A DNA stretch of 64,000 nucleotides, taken from positions 1 through 64,000 of the forward strand of contig NZ_FNEI01000013.1 of assembly GCF_900099975.1 (NCBI RefSeq), given 5' to 3'. The number at the start of each line of letters is the position of its first letter. Position 1 is the stretch's first letter. The notes beneath the pieces are model-generated. The model ran no database searches, had not been told where the DNA came from, and worked only from the letters and a program-made list of their open reading frames with translations. The DNA comes from Arthrobacter cupressi (GTDB lineage: Bacteria; Actinomycetota; Actinomycetes; Actinomycetales; Micrococcaceae). Position numbers and translations under genes: made by a program. Shown here in pieces: positions 17,662-25,290 of this stretch.

Positions 17662-18582
17662 ATTGACATCGCAGCACTGCGGGCCCTGGTCGCGGTGGAG
17701 CAGCATGGCTCGGTGATCGCCGCCGCGGAGACCATAGGCTTCAGCCCGTCCGCGGTATCCCAGCAGATCAAGAAGCTTGAGAAGCAAAGCGGTGTGGCCG
17801 TGCTGGAACGCCATGGCCGCGGGGTGCTGCTCACGGACCGGGGCATGGCCCTGGCGGAATACGGCCGCCGCATCCTCGGCGAACTTGAGGAACTGCAGGC
17901 CACCCTGCTGGCCGACCCCGCCAAGCCCAGCGGCGTGCTGCGCCTGGTGGCGTTCTCCACCGCCTGCCGCGGACTGGTGGGCCCGATGCTGGGCAAGCTC
18001 GGCCGCGCCGCGGCGAACGACGGCGAGCCCGGCCTGGACATCCGCGTCCTGGCCGAGGATCCGCGCGAAGCGGTGCAGCGGGTGGCCTCCGGCGAAGCGG
18101 ACCTCGGGGTGGTCCACAATTGGAACTCCGTGCCGCTGCTCATCCCCGGCAACATGGTCCACGAAAAGCTGTGCACGGACACGGCCGACGTCCTGCTCAA
18201 CTCCGCACACCCGCTCGCCGGGCGGTCCGCCGTCGAGGCTTCGGACCTCCTGGGCCAATCCTGGATCAGCACCCCCGCCAACGCCATCTGCAACGAGGCA
18301 CTGCTGGCGATCTTCGCCGGCCTCGGCCAGGTGCCCGACATCCGCATGTACGATCCCGATTTCTCCACCCACATCGCGATGGTCCGGCAGGGGGTGGCGG
18401 TGGCGCTCGTCCCCCGGCTCGGCCGGCCGGAGCTTCCGGACGGCGTGGTGGCCGTGCCCGTGGAGAATCCGCTGCAGCAGCGCGAGGTGGGCATCGTCTA
18501 CCGCAAGACCATGCGCTCAAGCCCCAGCATCCGCCACGTGGTGGGGCTGCTCCGGGAAGCGGCTGCGGAACTGGACGGCTGA
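17659..18582 (+). CDS. LysR-family transcriptional regulator
   Basis: A 307-residue regulator with an N-terminal winged HTH (about 1-60; SVIAAAETIGFSPSAVSQQIKKLE) and a periplasmic-binding-like effector domain (about 90-300). The start is MIDIAALRAL, the normal LysR N-terminus; an upstream ATG at 17644 is less likely. It is divergent from an EamA exporter, a common arrangement in which the regulator senses the exported metabolite or its precursor. Confidence 0.93.
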   Translation: MIDIAALRALVAVEQHGSVIAAAETIGFSPSAVSQQIKKLEKQSGVAVLERHGRGVLLTDRGMALAEYGRRILGELEELQATLLADPAKPSGVLRLVAFSTACRGLVGPMLGKLGRAAANDGEPGLDIRVLAEDPREAVQRVASGEADLGVVHNWNSVPLLIPGNMVHEKLCTDTADVLLNSAHPLAGRSAVEASDLLGQSWISTPANAICNEALLAIFAGLGQVPDIRMYDPDFSTHIAMVRQGVAVALVPRLGRPELPDGVVAVPVENPLQQREVGIVYRKTMRSSPSIRHVVGLLREAAAELDG

Positions 18583-18658
18583 AACTGCTGGCCTGGACCC
18601 AGCCGGCACCCAGCCAGTTCCCCGCTTCCGCGCAGTGCGGGCTGGGAACATCAACGGC

Positions 18659-19456
18659 ATGCAGCAAGCCGTCCGGGAACGCGCCCGGCCACGTCCCGCC
18701 TCCCCGCCCGCGCCGCGTTGCTCCCAGCGAACCCTGTTCCTCTGGGCGGCCGCACTCCTGCTGGCTGGCGACGCCCTGTTCTGGACCCTGTACGCCCAGG
18801 TGCAGACCACCTCAGGCCTTGTCCTGCTCGACGGACCCGTCCACGACGCCCTCCTGGGCATCTGCGGCCCGTTCCTGACAGCCCTGGCCGGAGCCGTATC
18901 CGCCGCGACATCGCCGCTGCTGATCTCGGTGGTCTGCGTGGGATTCTGCGTGGCCTGGTGGATCCGCGGCCGCGAACTATGGCGACCGGCCGTCCTGCTG
19001 TTCGCGATGGCCTTCACCGAGGTGGTCACCACAGCCGCGAAGGAATGGGTGGCCAGGCCGCGTCCGCCGGCCCGGGATTTCCTCCTTGGCCCGGAGGACG
19101 CCCTCTCCTTCCCGTCCGGGCATACCGCCGGGACCACGGTGGTCCTCTTCGCCCTCGCCTATTTCGTGGCGTCGCGTTCAGGCAGGCGTTCGACGGCGGT
19201 GCTCGCCCCGCCAGCCGCGGTGGCCGGCACGCTGCTGGTGGCGTTCAGCGGGGTCTATCTGGGCTATCACTGGATGAGCGATGTGGTGGCATCATTCGGG
19301 CTGGGACAGGCCGTGACCGCCATCGTGGTTTTCGCCGACGCGGTCCGCAGGGGTTCGGAGGGAGCTGACCCCGGCGGGGCTATTTCGGATCCGGCTGCTT
19401 CGCGCGGGGCTATTTCGGGCGGGGCTATTTCGGGCGGGGCACGGCGAAGTGGGTGA
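18659..19456 (+). CDS. PAP2-family membrane phosphatase
   Basis: A 265-residue integral membrane phosphatase of the undecaprenyl-pyrophosphate/phosphatidate phosphatase superfamily. The three signature motifs are KEWVARPRP, SFPSGHT and SGVYLGYHWMSD, spread over six hydrophobic helices. The final ~25 residues contain three GAIS repeats encoded by tandem copies of GGGGCTATTTCGG. This tail overlaps the 3' end of the convergent sixA gene by 32 bp and looks like a recent extension. The start is the ATG at 18659. The natural substrate is not evident. Confidence 0.88.
   Translation: MQQAVRERARPRPASPPAPRCSQRTLFLWAAALLLAGDALFWTLYAQVQTTSGLVLLDGPVHDALLGICGPFLTALAGAVSAATSPLLISVVCVGFCVAWWIRGRELWRPAVLLFAMAFTEVVTTAAKEWVARPRPPARDFLLGPEDALSFPSGHTAGTTVVLFALAYFVASRSGRRSTAVLAPPAAVAGTLLVAFSGVYLGYHWMSDVVASFGLGQAVTAIVVFADAVRRGSEGADPGGAISDPAASRGAISGGAISGGARRSG
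19377..19440. repeat. Tandem repeat at the 3' end of the PAP2 gene
   Basis: The unit GCGGGGCTATTTCGG recurs at about 19376, 19407 and 19422, the last two head-to-tail. It encodes the GAIS repeats at the PAP2 C-terminus and reaches the sixA stop region. Confidence 0.75.
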
Positions 19457-19952
19457 GCTTGGCGTCCTGTCCGTCCAGCTCGGCCCAGGGCTTCTCCAGC
19501 TCCATGACCGTCAAGGCGCTGGTGGGGTAATGGCTGGCGGCATCCATGTAGGCCTCGTGGTCGGAGTCACGGGAGGCCAGGTGCATGGCGAGGTCCTGGA
19601 CACCCGGCATGTGCGCGAAGACCATGAGGGTTCCCACGGTGTCGGGCACGTGGTTGATAATCGCCAGCATGCGCACCGCGGAGGCGGCGTACAGGCCGCT
19701 CTCGAGTTTCGGCGTCGGGGCCTTTTCGCCCAATTCGTTGCATACCCAGGTGCAGGTCTGGCGGGTCCGCAGGGCCGAGGAGCACAGAATGAAGTCCGGT
19801 ACGACCTTGTGCTTCAGCAACCATTTGCCCGCCAGCGGAGCTTCCCGGTGGCCCCGCTCGGCCAACGGCCGGTCGTGGTCCGGGACGCCCATGGGCCAGT
19901 CCGACTTGGCATGGCGCATGATCACCAGGCGCTTGATGTGGTGCTCACTCAT
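19425..19952 (-). CDS. sixA: SixA-like histidine phosphatase
   Basis: A 175-residue branch-2 histidine phosphatase. The phospho-accepting RHA motif is at LVIMRHAKSDW (about residue 13), then ERGHREA, SSALRTRQT and the second catalytic His in VFAHMPGVQD. Family members dephosphorylate phosphohistidine proteins or small phosphates. The length matches SixA proteins. It converges with the PAP2 gene and overlaps it by 32 bp. Confidence 0.9.
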   Translation of the reverse strand: MSEHHIKRLVIMRHAKSDWPMGVPDHDRPLAERGHREAPLAGKWLLKHKVVPDFILCSSALRTRQTCTWVCNELGEKAPTPKLESGLYAASAVRMLAIINHVPDTVGTLMVFAHMPGVQDLAMHLASRDSDHEAYMDAASHYPTSALTVMELEKPWAELDGQDAKLTHFAVPRPK

Positions 19953-20122
19953 GCCCCAACCTTATAGCCGTGGAGGCACATGCTCTCTTGCCCAGAACGC
20001 GCGACGGCTCCCGCCACAACGTGAGGGCGCTGCAGCGAAAGCGGTGTTTCGCGTAGTGCCGCATCGCCGACTGAGGAACGAAGGAGGTGTCTAAGGCACG
20101 GCGAAATGCCGCGAAAGCGAAA

Positions 20123-20151
20123 GCGCCCGCCCCCAGAAAGGAAACGGGCGC
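20123..20151 (-). terminator. Putative terminator of the orphan winged-helix regulator
   Basis: GCGCCCG (20123-20129) pairs with CGGGCGC (20145-20151) about 20 bp past the regulator's stop. The stem is short and the T-run is weak. Confidence 0.45.
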
Positions 20152-20169
20152 CGTCGCGCATTGCCAAGG

Positions 20170-21039
20170 CTAGATCGAGTATTCCGGAGCGGCCCAGACG
20201 ATGACCTCGGGGTGCTCGTAGAAACGGTAGCCCTGGCCGCGGACCGTGCGGACGGTGTTGGCGAGGCGGCCGAGCTTGGAGCGGAGGCGGCGGATGTGGA
20301 CGTCGATGGTGCGCTCGTTGGGCACTTCCTCGGCGTTGCGCCACAGTCCCTCGAGCAGTTCATCGCGGCCCACCGTACGGGTGCCGTTCTCGACCAGGTA
20401 GTTCAGGAGCTCGAATTCCTTGAAGGTCAGGTTCAGGGATTCGCCGTCGAGGTGCACTTCGCGGCGGGCGAGGTCGATCAGCACACCGGAGGGGCGGGCT
20501 TCCTGCTGCGGCTGCGGGCGGACGGCCTCGGAACGCTGGCGGTTGCCGACGGTAGGATCACCGAAGGTGGAACGAACGACGTCGAGCGCGGAACCCGGGG
20601 CGCTGGACGGGGCGACCGCGACGGCGGCGTAGCTCTCGGCGCCGGTCACCAGGGACTGGGCGTAGGCCCGGATTTCCTGGGCAAGCTTGGCAATGGAAGT
20701 CCCTGCGGCCGCAGCGGTATCTTCGTCAATGCCCATGTAGAGCACGAAGCCGCGGGCAACGTTATCGCCGGGGACGGGGCGGATGGAACGCTCGGCGGGT
20801 GCGAGGACCGGGGTGGGAGCAGTCAGGGGGGCCGACTCGTTGGCCGGAACCGCACGGAGCTGTCCGTAGGAGTTGGGGTTGTAGCCCTGGGGGACGTACC
20901 CGGGAGCCTGGCCGGCACCGGCGGGGCCGGGCTGGGCGTAGCCGGGGCGACCGCCCAGGCCGGGGCGCAGGCCGGCGTTGGAGGCCGCCTTGTTGGCGTT
21001 TCGGACGGAGATGTGGACGTATCCGGATGCAACTGACAT
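20170..21039 (-). CDS. Orphan OmpR/PhoB-type winged-helix regulator without a receiver domain
   Basis: A 289-residue protein. The C-terminal ~95 residues are a clear OmpR/PhoB DNA-binding domain (LDLARREVHLDGESLNLTFKEFELLNYL style, then RTIDVHIRRLRSKLG and TVRGQGYRF). There is no receiver: residues 1-75 are Gly/Pro/Ala/Tyr-rich and unstructured-looking. Residues ~80-150 form a separate conserved-looking domain with GFVLYMGIDEDTAAAAGTS. Activation must therefore differ from phosphorylation. A ~700-bp upstream region carries repeated TCAAATGTGAA motifs that could be its own binding sites. I know similar proteins occur in Micrococcales but not their function. Confidence 0.87.
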   Translation of the reverse strand: MSVASGYVHISVRNANKAASNAGLRPGLGGRPGYAQPGPAGAGQAPGYVPQGYNPNSYGQLRAVPANESAPLTAPTPVLAPAERSIRPVPGDNVARGFVLYMGIDEDTAAAAGTSIAKLAQEIRAYAQSLVTGAESYAAVAVAPSSAPGSALDVVRSTFGDPTVGNRQRSEAVRPQPQQEARPSGVLIDLARREVHLDGESLNLTFKEFELLNYLVENGTRTVGRDELLEGLWRNAEEVPNERTIDVHIRRLRSKLGRLANTVRTVRGQGYRFYEHPEVIVWAAPEYSI

Positions 21040-21745
21040 GGGAGTACTTACCTCAAATGTGAATGGCCGTCATCGCGGCTTCGAATGCTTGTACGGTCCC
21101 CGCAATGAGTTGGGGAAAGGCGCCCGACGCTGGGCAAGGGACGAATGCCTGGAACTTGTTGGGGTCGGAAGTTAGGCGTGCATTCGACAACAGCTCATCG
21201 CGATGCCAGCGGGTGCGCTGGTTCCGATTGCTGCGGCTGCAGATGCTGTTGAGTTCTTGTTCACATTTGAAGTGTGCAACGTAATAAAGGGAACTTGCAA
21301 GTAACAAAGCGCCGATCCGTCCACATCCTGAGACGCTCCGGACTATTGTGTGCCAAATCACAATTTCAGAATGTCCAAATGTGACCGGTTTCGCTTCGTC
21401 ACAATCCCACCCCTAGGCGCAATAATCGAATATTCTTCGAACAAGCTGCCCTATTTGGAATCCTGTGGCGCATTCTCGGCGCCTGGCTGAATCTCAAGAT
21501 ATGAAACATCTCTTGTCCAATCGGGATTCGGCCCCGTCCGGAAAATTTTCCCGGAAACCTCTGCTAAAAGCCCCGAAGGTGCCTTTCCGCGAGTGTCTGG
21601 AGGTGCTGCGGTGGCTGGCGGGACAGGTGTAAAAGGAGAGGCGGAAACCGCGGCTTCGCGGTGCCTGCCCTTTAGGCTTAGGACTCACAGGGCGTTCACA
21701 GGAAGCGCATAGCTGCGGCAAACGGCCAGATCGGAGGCTTGTCCC
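21040..21745. other. 706-bp AT-rich intergenic region between two regulators
   Basis: No supported gene. It holds three TCAAATGTGAA-type motifs (21053-21063; inverted at 21260-21270; 21376-21385), a CRP/GlxR-like palindrome TGTGTGCCAAATCACA (21347-21362), an inverted GTGAC...GTCAC (21381-21402), and CCGGAAAATTTTCCCGG (about 21537-21553). It must contain the divergent promoters of the orphan regulator and the two-component system. Confidence 0.65.
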
Positions 21746-22486
21746 ATGGCATCCCCGCACTCGAGCACCAACAACCTTCCGCACCTCACCCATCCGGACG
21801 GTTCCCCCATCCGCGCCCTCGTGGTTGACGACGAACCCAGCCTCGCCGAACTCATGAGCATGGGCCTGCGCATGGCCGGCTGGTCCGTCGAGGTGGCCGG
21901 CGACGGCCCGGCCGCGGTCAAGCTCGCCAAGGACTTCCGCCCGGATGTGCTGGTGCTCGATGTCATGATTCCAGGGTTCGACGGGGTGGAACTGTTGGGC
22001 AGGATCCGCGCCTTCGCGCCGGAGGTTCCGGCTCTCTTCCTCACCGCGAAGGACGACGTCAAGGACCGCATCACCGGGCTGGCCGCCGGCGGGGACGACT
22101 ACGTCACCAAGCCCTTCAGCATGGAGGAAGTGCTGCTGCGCCTGCACCGCCTGGTCCAGCGCTCGGGCGTGGCCGCCATGGACACTGCGGAACTGGTGGT
22201 GGGCGACCTGACACTGAATGTCGATACCCGCGAAGTGACCCGGGGCGGCCAGGACATCGCGCTTACCGCCACCCAGTTCGAGCTGCTGCGCTACCTCATG
22301 GAGAACCCGAAGCGGGTCATCAGCAAAGCCCAGATCCTGGACCGCGTCTGGGACTATGACTTCGGCGGGCAGGCCAACATCGTGGAACTGTACATTTCCT
22401 ACCTGCGGAAAAAGATCGACGCCGAGCACCCGCCGATGATCCACACAGTGCGCGGCGCGGGCTACGTCATCAAGCCCGCCGACTAG
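21746..22486 (+). CDS. OmpR-family response regulator
   Basis: A 246-residue response regulator. The receiver domain (about 24-140) has the acidic pair DDE, phospho-acceptor Asp72 (VLVLDVMIPG) and the conserved Lys of VTKPF. The winged helix (about 155-245) contains LTATQFELLRYL and IVELYISYLRKKID. The sequence resembles the TcrA/TrcR-MprA group. GGAGG precedes the ATG. The partner kinase follows 7 bp later. Confidence 0.95.
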   Translation: MASPHSSTNNLPHLTHPDGSPIRALVVDDEPSLAELMSMGLRMAGWSVEVAGDGPAAVKLAKDFRPDVLVLDVMIPGFDGVELLGRIRAFAPEVPALFLTAKDDVKDRITGLAAGGDDYVTKPFSMEEVLLRLHRLVQRSGVAAMDTAELVVGDLTLNVDTREVTRGGQDIALTATQFELLRYLMENPKRVISKAQILDRVWDYDFGGQANIVELYISYLRKKIDAEHPPMIHTVRGAGYVIKPAD

Positions 22487-22493
22487 GACAGGC

Positions 22494-23969
22494 ATGTCCA
22501 ATCTTTCTGGAGCTACACGGCCGTCCGGCCGCCGCTGGCTGAACCCTTCCACCTGGCATCTGCGCACCCGGCTAATCCTGGTCTCGATGGCGTTGCTCGT
22601 GGCGATCTGCGGCGCCGTCGGGATCGTCAGTTACGCCTCCATGGACCTTTTCCTGACCAAGCAGTTGGACGAACAGCTGTCGCAGGCGGCGCACCGGGCC
22701 ACCGAGTTCGGCAGGCCGCCGTCGGGAGGTCCCAGCGGACGGCCGGACCCGCTCGAGGCGCGCGGACAGGGTGCCGGGACGCTCAACGCCCGGATCTTCG
22801 GTTCGACGGTCAGCAGTTCCGGTTTCATCGACGCCGACGGCGTCCGGGCCGATCTCTCGGACGCCGACGAGCAAGTGCTCCTGAGCCTGCCCCGAAACGG
22901 CGCGCACGTGGACCGCAGCCTGTCCAACGGCGATTACCGACTGGTGGCGACGGAGACCCCGTATGGCGACATCATCGCCACCGGCCTTCCACTCGCTGCC
23001 AAACAGGGCACCGAGGCCTCGCTGGTGTGGACCATGGTGCTGGTGTCCCTGGGCGGCCTGGTGCTGATCGGCCTTGCCGGGACAGTGGTGATCAGGCGGA
23101 CCATGCGCCCGTTGGAACAGCTGTCCGAGGTGGCCACCAAGGTTTCGCGGCTTCCGCTCGACGCCGGCGAGGTGGCCCTGGCGGTGCGCGTTCCGGAAAC
23201 CGCGGCACACCCGGGTACCGAGGTGGGGAGCGTGGGGCACGCCTTGAACCTCATGCTGGACAACGTTTCCAACGCCCTCGAAGCGCGGCAGCGGAGTGAG
23301 ACCAAGGTGCGCCAGTTCGTCGCCGACGCCTCGCATGAACTCCGCACTCCGCTGACCGCCATCCGCGGCTATACCGAGCTGCTGCGCATGACCGAGGACT
23401 TCAGCGAGGACGGCCGCAAGTCCCTAAGCCGGGTGCAGAGCCAGTCCGAACGGATGACGGCCCTCGTGGAGGACCTGCTGCTGCTGGCGCGCCTCGACGA
23501 AGGCAAGCCGGCGGAGTTCGGCGATGTGGACCTCACCCAGCTCGTGGTCGAAACCGTCAGCGACGAGAAGGTCATGGCCCCGGGGCACATCTGGCAGCTG
23601 GAACTCCCGGACGAACCCATCACGGTCCGCGGCGATGCTTCCCAGCTGCACCAGGTCCTGGCCAACCTGCTCTCCAACGCCCGCAAGCACACCGCCGGCG
23701 GAACCACCGTGACCACCGGGGTGATGCGCTCGGCCGACGGCACCGCCGTGATCACCGTGACCGACGACGGCGGCGGCATCCCGCCGGGCTTCCAGGACCG
23801 GATCTTTTCCCGCTTTGCCCGGGCCGACGCCGCACGCGCCGGCACCGAAGGCAGCTCCGGTCTTGGCCTGTCGATCGTTGAATCGATCGTGCAGGCGCAC
23901 GGTGGTTCCGTGGAGGTCAGTTCCCGCCCCGGGCGGACCGAATTCGCGGTGCGGCTGCCGATTCCCTGA
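22494..23969 (+). CDS. Membrane sensor histidine kinase
   Basis: A 491-residue kinase that pairs with the preceding response regulator. Two membrane helices (about 22-45 and 180-205) enclose an extracytoplasmic sensor of ~135 residues containing a Gly/Pro-rich loop. A HAMP linker follows, then the H-box VADASHELRTPLTAIRGY with phospho-accepting His281, the N-box LLSNARKHT, and GDGGGIPPG-type plus GLGLSIVESIVQAHGG ATP-lid motifs. The signal is unknown. The operon ends with a hairpin at 23986-24027. Confidence 0.95.
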   Translation: MSNLSGATRPSGRRWLNPSTWHLRTRLILVSMALLVAICGAVGIVSYASMDLFLTKQLDEQLSQAAHRATEFGRPPSGGPSGRPDPLEARGQGAGTLNARIFGSTVSSSGFIDADGVRADLSDADEQVLLSLPRNGAHVDRSLSNGDYRLVATETPYGDIIATGLPLAAKQGTEASLVWTMVLVSLGGLVLIGLAGTVVIRRTMRPLEQLSEVATKVSRLPLDAGEVALAVRVPETAAHPGTEVGSVGHALNLMLDNVSNALEARQRSETKVRQFVADASHELRTPLTAIRGYTELLRMTEDFSEDGRKSLSRVQSQSERMTALVEDLLLLARLDEGKPAEFGDVDLTQLVVETVSDEKVMAPGHIWQLELPDEPITVRGDASQLHQVLANLLSNARKHTAGGTTVTTGVMRSADGTAVITVTDDGGGIPPGFQDRIFSRFARADAARAGTEGSSGLGLSIVESIVQAHGGSVEVSSRPGRTEFAVRLPIP

Positions 23970-23985
23970 AAGAAGGCTGAAGACG

Positions 23986-24027
23986 CGACGGCGGAGCGCA
24001 TCTCCGCAAGGAGACTCACCGCCGTCG
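23986..24027 (+). terminator. Stem-loop after the two-component operon
   Basis: CGACGGCGG (23986-23994) pairs with CCGCCGTCG (24019-24027); an inner CTCCG...GGAG lies in the loop. There is no T-run. Confidence 0.5.
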
Positions 24028-24045
24028 TGATGTCCGTTACCTAAA

Positions 24046-24075
24046 TGTGACTTAAGCGCCAGGCTCCTGTACCGT
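24046..24075 (+). promoter_or_regulatory. Putative promoter of the riboswitch-lytic enzyme transcript
   Basis: TGTGAC (24046-24051) and TACCGT (24070-24075) are spaced 18 bp, fitting an actinobacterial housekeeping promoter. The -35 overlaps a CTAAATGTGACTT motif that resembles the repeats near the orphan regulator. Confidence 0.45.
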
Positions 24076-24113
24076 CGAAAGGGTGCGCCGGATAGTTCAG
24101 GCCACCGCCGGGC

Positions 24114-24292
24114 AGACGCCGAGCTCTGCCACTCCCCGGCGCCCCAACACCCAGGCAGAGACGGGGGACCCAGAGTCTCCGGACCGCTTCGCGTTCACGA
24201 ACCGGTCCTTGGGGTGAAGCCGCAGACCAGAATCTTTCACTGGTGCGGCCGGATGACCTCATCCGAACCCGACAGCTAACTCCGCAGGCGTT
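24114..24292 (+). ncRNA. c-di-AMP riboswitch (ydaO/yuaA class)
   Basis: The leader has the diagnostic conserved blocks of this class: GGGGGACCCAGAG (24163-24175), TTGGGGTGAAGCCGC (24209-24223) and the 3' block CCGACAGCTAACTCCGCAGG (24269-24288). The P1 helix pairs GACGCC (24115-24120) with GGCGTT (24287-24292). The ribosome site GAGAGG follows directly at 24293-24298, so ligand-dependent folding could limit expression of the downstream lytic enzyme. In actinobacteria this class commonly precedes cell-wall hydrolase genes. Confidence 0.93.
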
Positions 24293-24306
24293 GAGAGGTA
24301 ACCACC

Positions 24307-25002
24307 ATGTCTCCTGCCAAGGATCTGTCGCGCCTGCATGGGCGCCGTCGTGCGGAGGTTTCTGCTCCGCGCACCGTTCTGAAGAAAGCCGCTGCCCTGC
24401 GCAGCACCAGCCAGCGCCTCGCCGTCACTGCCGGCGTGTTGGCCCTCGTCCTGGGTGCCGGCGCCGCCGGACAGGCCACCAACCAGGCGTTCGACGCCAG
24501 CCGGGCCGCCAACTCGACCCCGGCCGAAGCAGGTGCCACCGCAAGCCCGAGTGCCACGGCTTCAACCCCTGCTGCCAAGCCGTCCGCCGCTGCGAAGCCT
24601 GCCGCCAAGCCCGCCCCCAAGGCAGCTGTTGCCCCACAGGCAGCGAAGGTGGCCCCGGCCAAGCCCGCCGCCCCGGCAAAGCCGGTCGCGGTAAACGACC
24701 CCGCCGGTGCCCAGGCCTACGCGGCAAGCCTGCTCTCCTCCTTCGGCTGGGGTCCGGGCGAGATGGATTCGCTGCGGATCCTGTGGACGAAGGAATCGGA
24801 CTGGACCACCACGGCCACCAACGCCTCCAGCGGCGCGTACGGCATCGTGCAGTCCCTGCCGGCCGAGAAGATGGCCTCCGAAGGCGCCGACTGGCAGACC
24901 AACTACAAGACCCAGATCCGCTGGGGCCTGAAGTACATCAAGGAACGCTACGGATCGCCGTCCGCAGCGCTGTCCTTCCACTACGCCAACAACTGGTACT
25001 GA
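24307..25002 (+). CDS. Secreted transglycosylase-like cell-wall lytic protein
   Basis: A 231-residue exported protein. A signal/anchor segment (about 38-58, LAVTAGVLALVLGAGAAG) is followed by an Ala/Pro/Lys-rich spacer (about 65-135) suited to crossing or binding the wall. A lysozyme-like C-terminal domain (about 137-231) has the likely catalytic Glu in WTKESDW and the SGAYGIVQSLPAEKMAS motif. It resembles aggregation-promoting-factor/lytic transglycosylase domains that cleave peptidoglycan glycan strands. Expression is behind a c-di-AMP riboswitch, linking wall turnover to turgor and K+ signalling. Confidence 0.88.
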   Translation: MSPAKDLSRLHGRRRAEVSAPRTVLKKAAALRSTSQRLAVTAGVLALVLGAGAAGQATNQAFDASRAANSTPAEAGATASPSATASTPAAKPSAAAKPAAKPAPKAAVAPQAAKVAPAKPAAPAKPVAVNDPAGAQAYAASLLSSFGWGPGEMDSLRILWTKESDWTTTATNASSGAYGIVQSLPAEKMASEGADWQTNYKTQIRWGLKYIKERYGSPSAALSFHYANNWY

Positions 25003-25068
25003 GCCGGACTTTCCCTCGTGATTGTTGGGGTGCTTCCCCGGCAGTCCGCACAGAGTCCGCAAGATTCC

Positions 25069-25107
25069 CAAGGACCGCAGACATCATCCGTGATGCTGCG
25101 GTCCTTG
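25069..25107 (+). terminator. Terminator after the lytic protein gene
   Basis: CAAGGACCGCAG (25069-25080) pairs with CTGCGGTCCTTG (25096-25107), with an inner CATCA/TGATG stem, followed by TCTTG. Confidence 0.8.
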
Positions 25108-25290
25108 TCTTGCCTTCGGCGGTAGGCCAGAGGCCACCCAAACTGTAGGTGACGGGTGGCAACGTCTCATATGTCGACTTAATTGCGATCGTCAAATATG
25201 CTCACTGCGCAGAGAGGTCAGGCGCGAGGGCCGTTCCGAGTTCCCGGCGCTGGCTTCGAAGCTTCCGAAGCCGAACTAAAGGAGACAGCG

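Noticed and set aside
20170..21039. Ordinary two-component response regulator
   Set aside because: Only the DNA-binding domain is present; no receiver Asp or Lys signatures exist in the N-terminal 185 residues.
25183..25290. Longer N-terminus for the amino-acid permease
   Set aside because: The extension lacks a ribosome site, whereas TTG 25291 has AAGGAGA at correct spacing and matches the family start.
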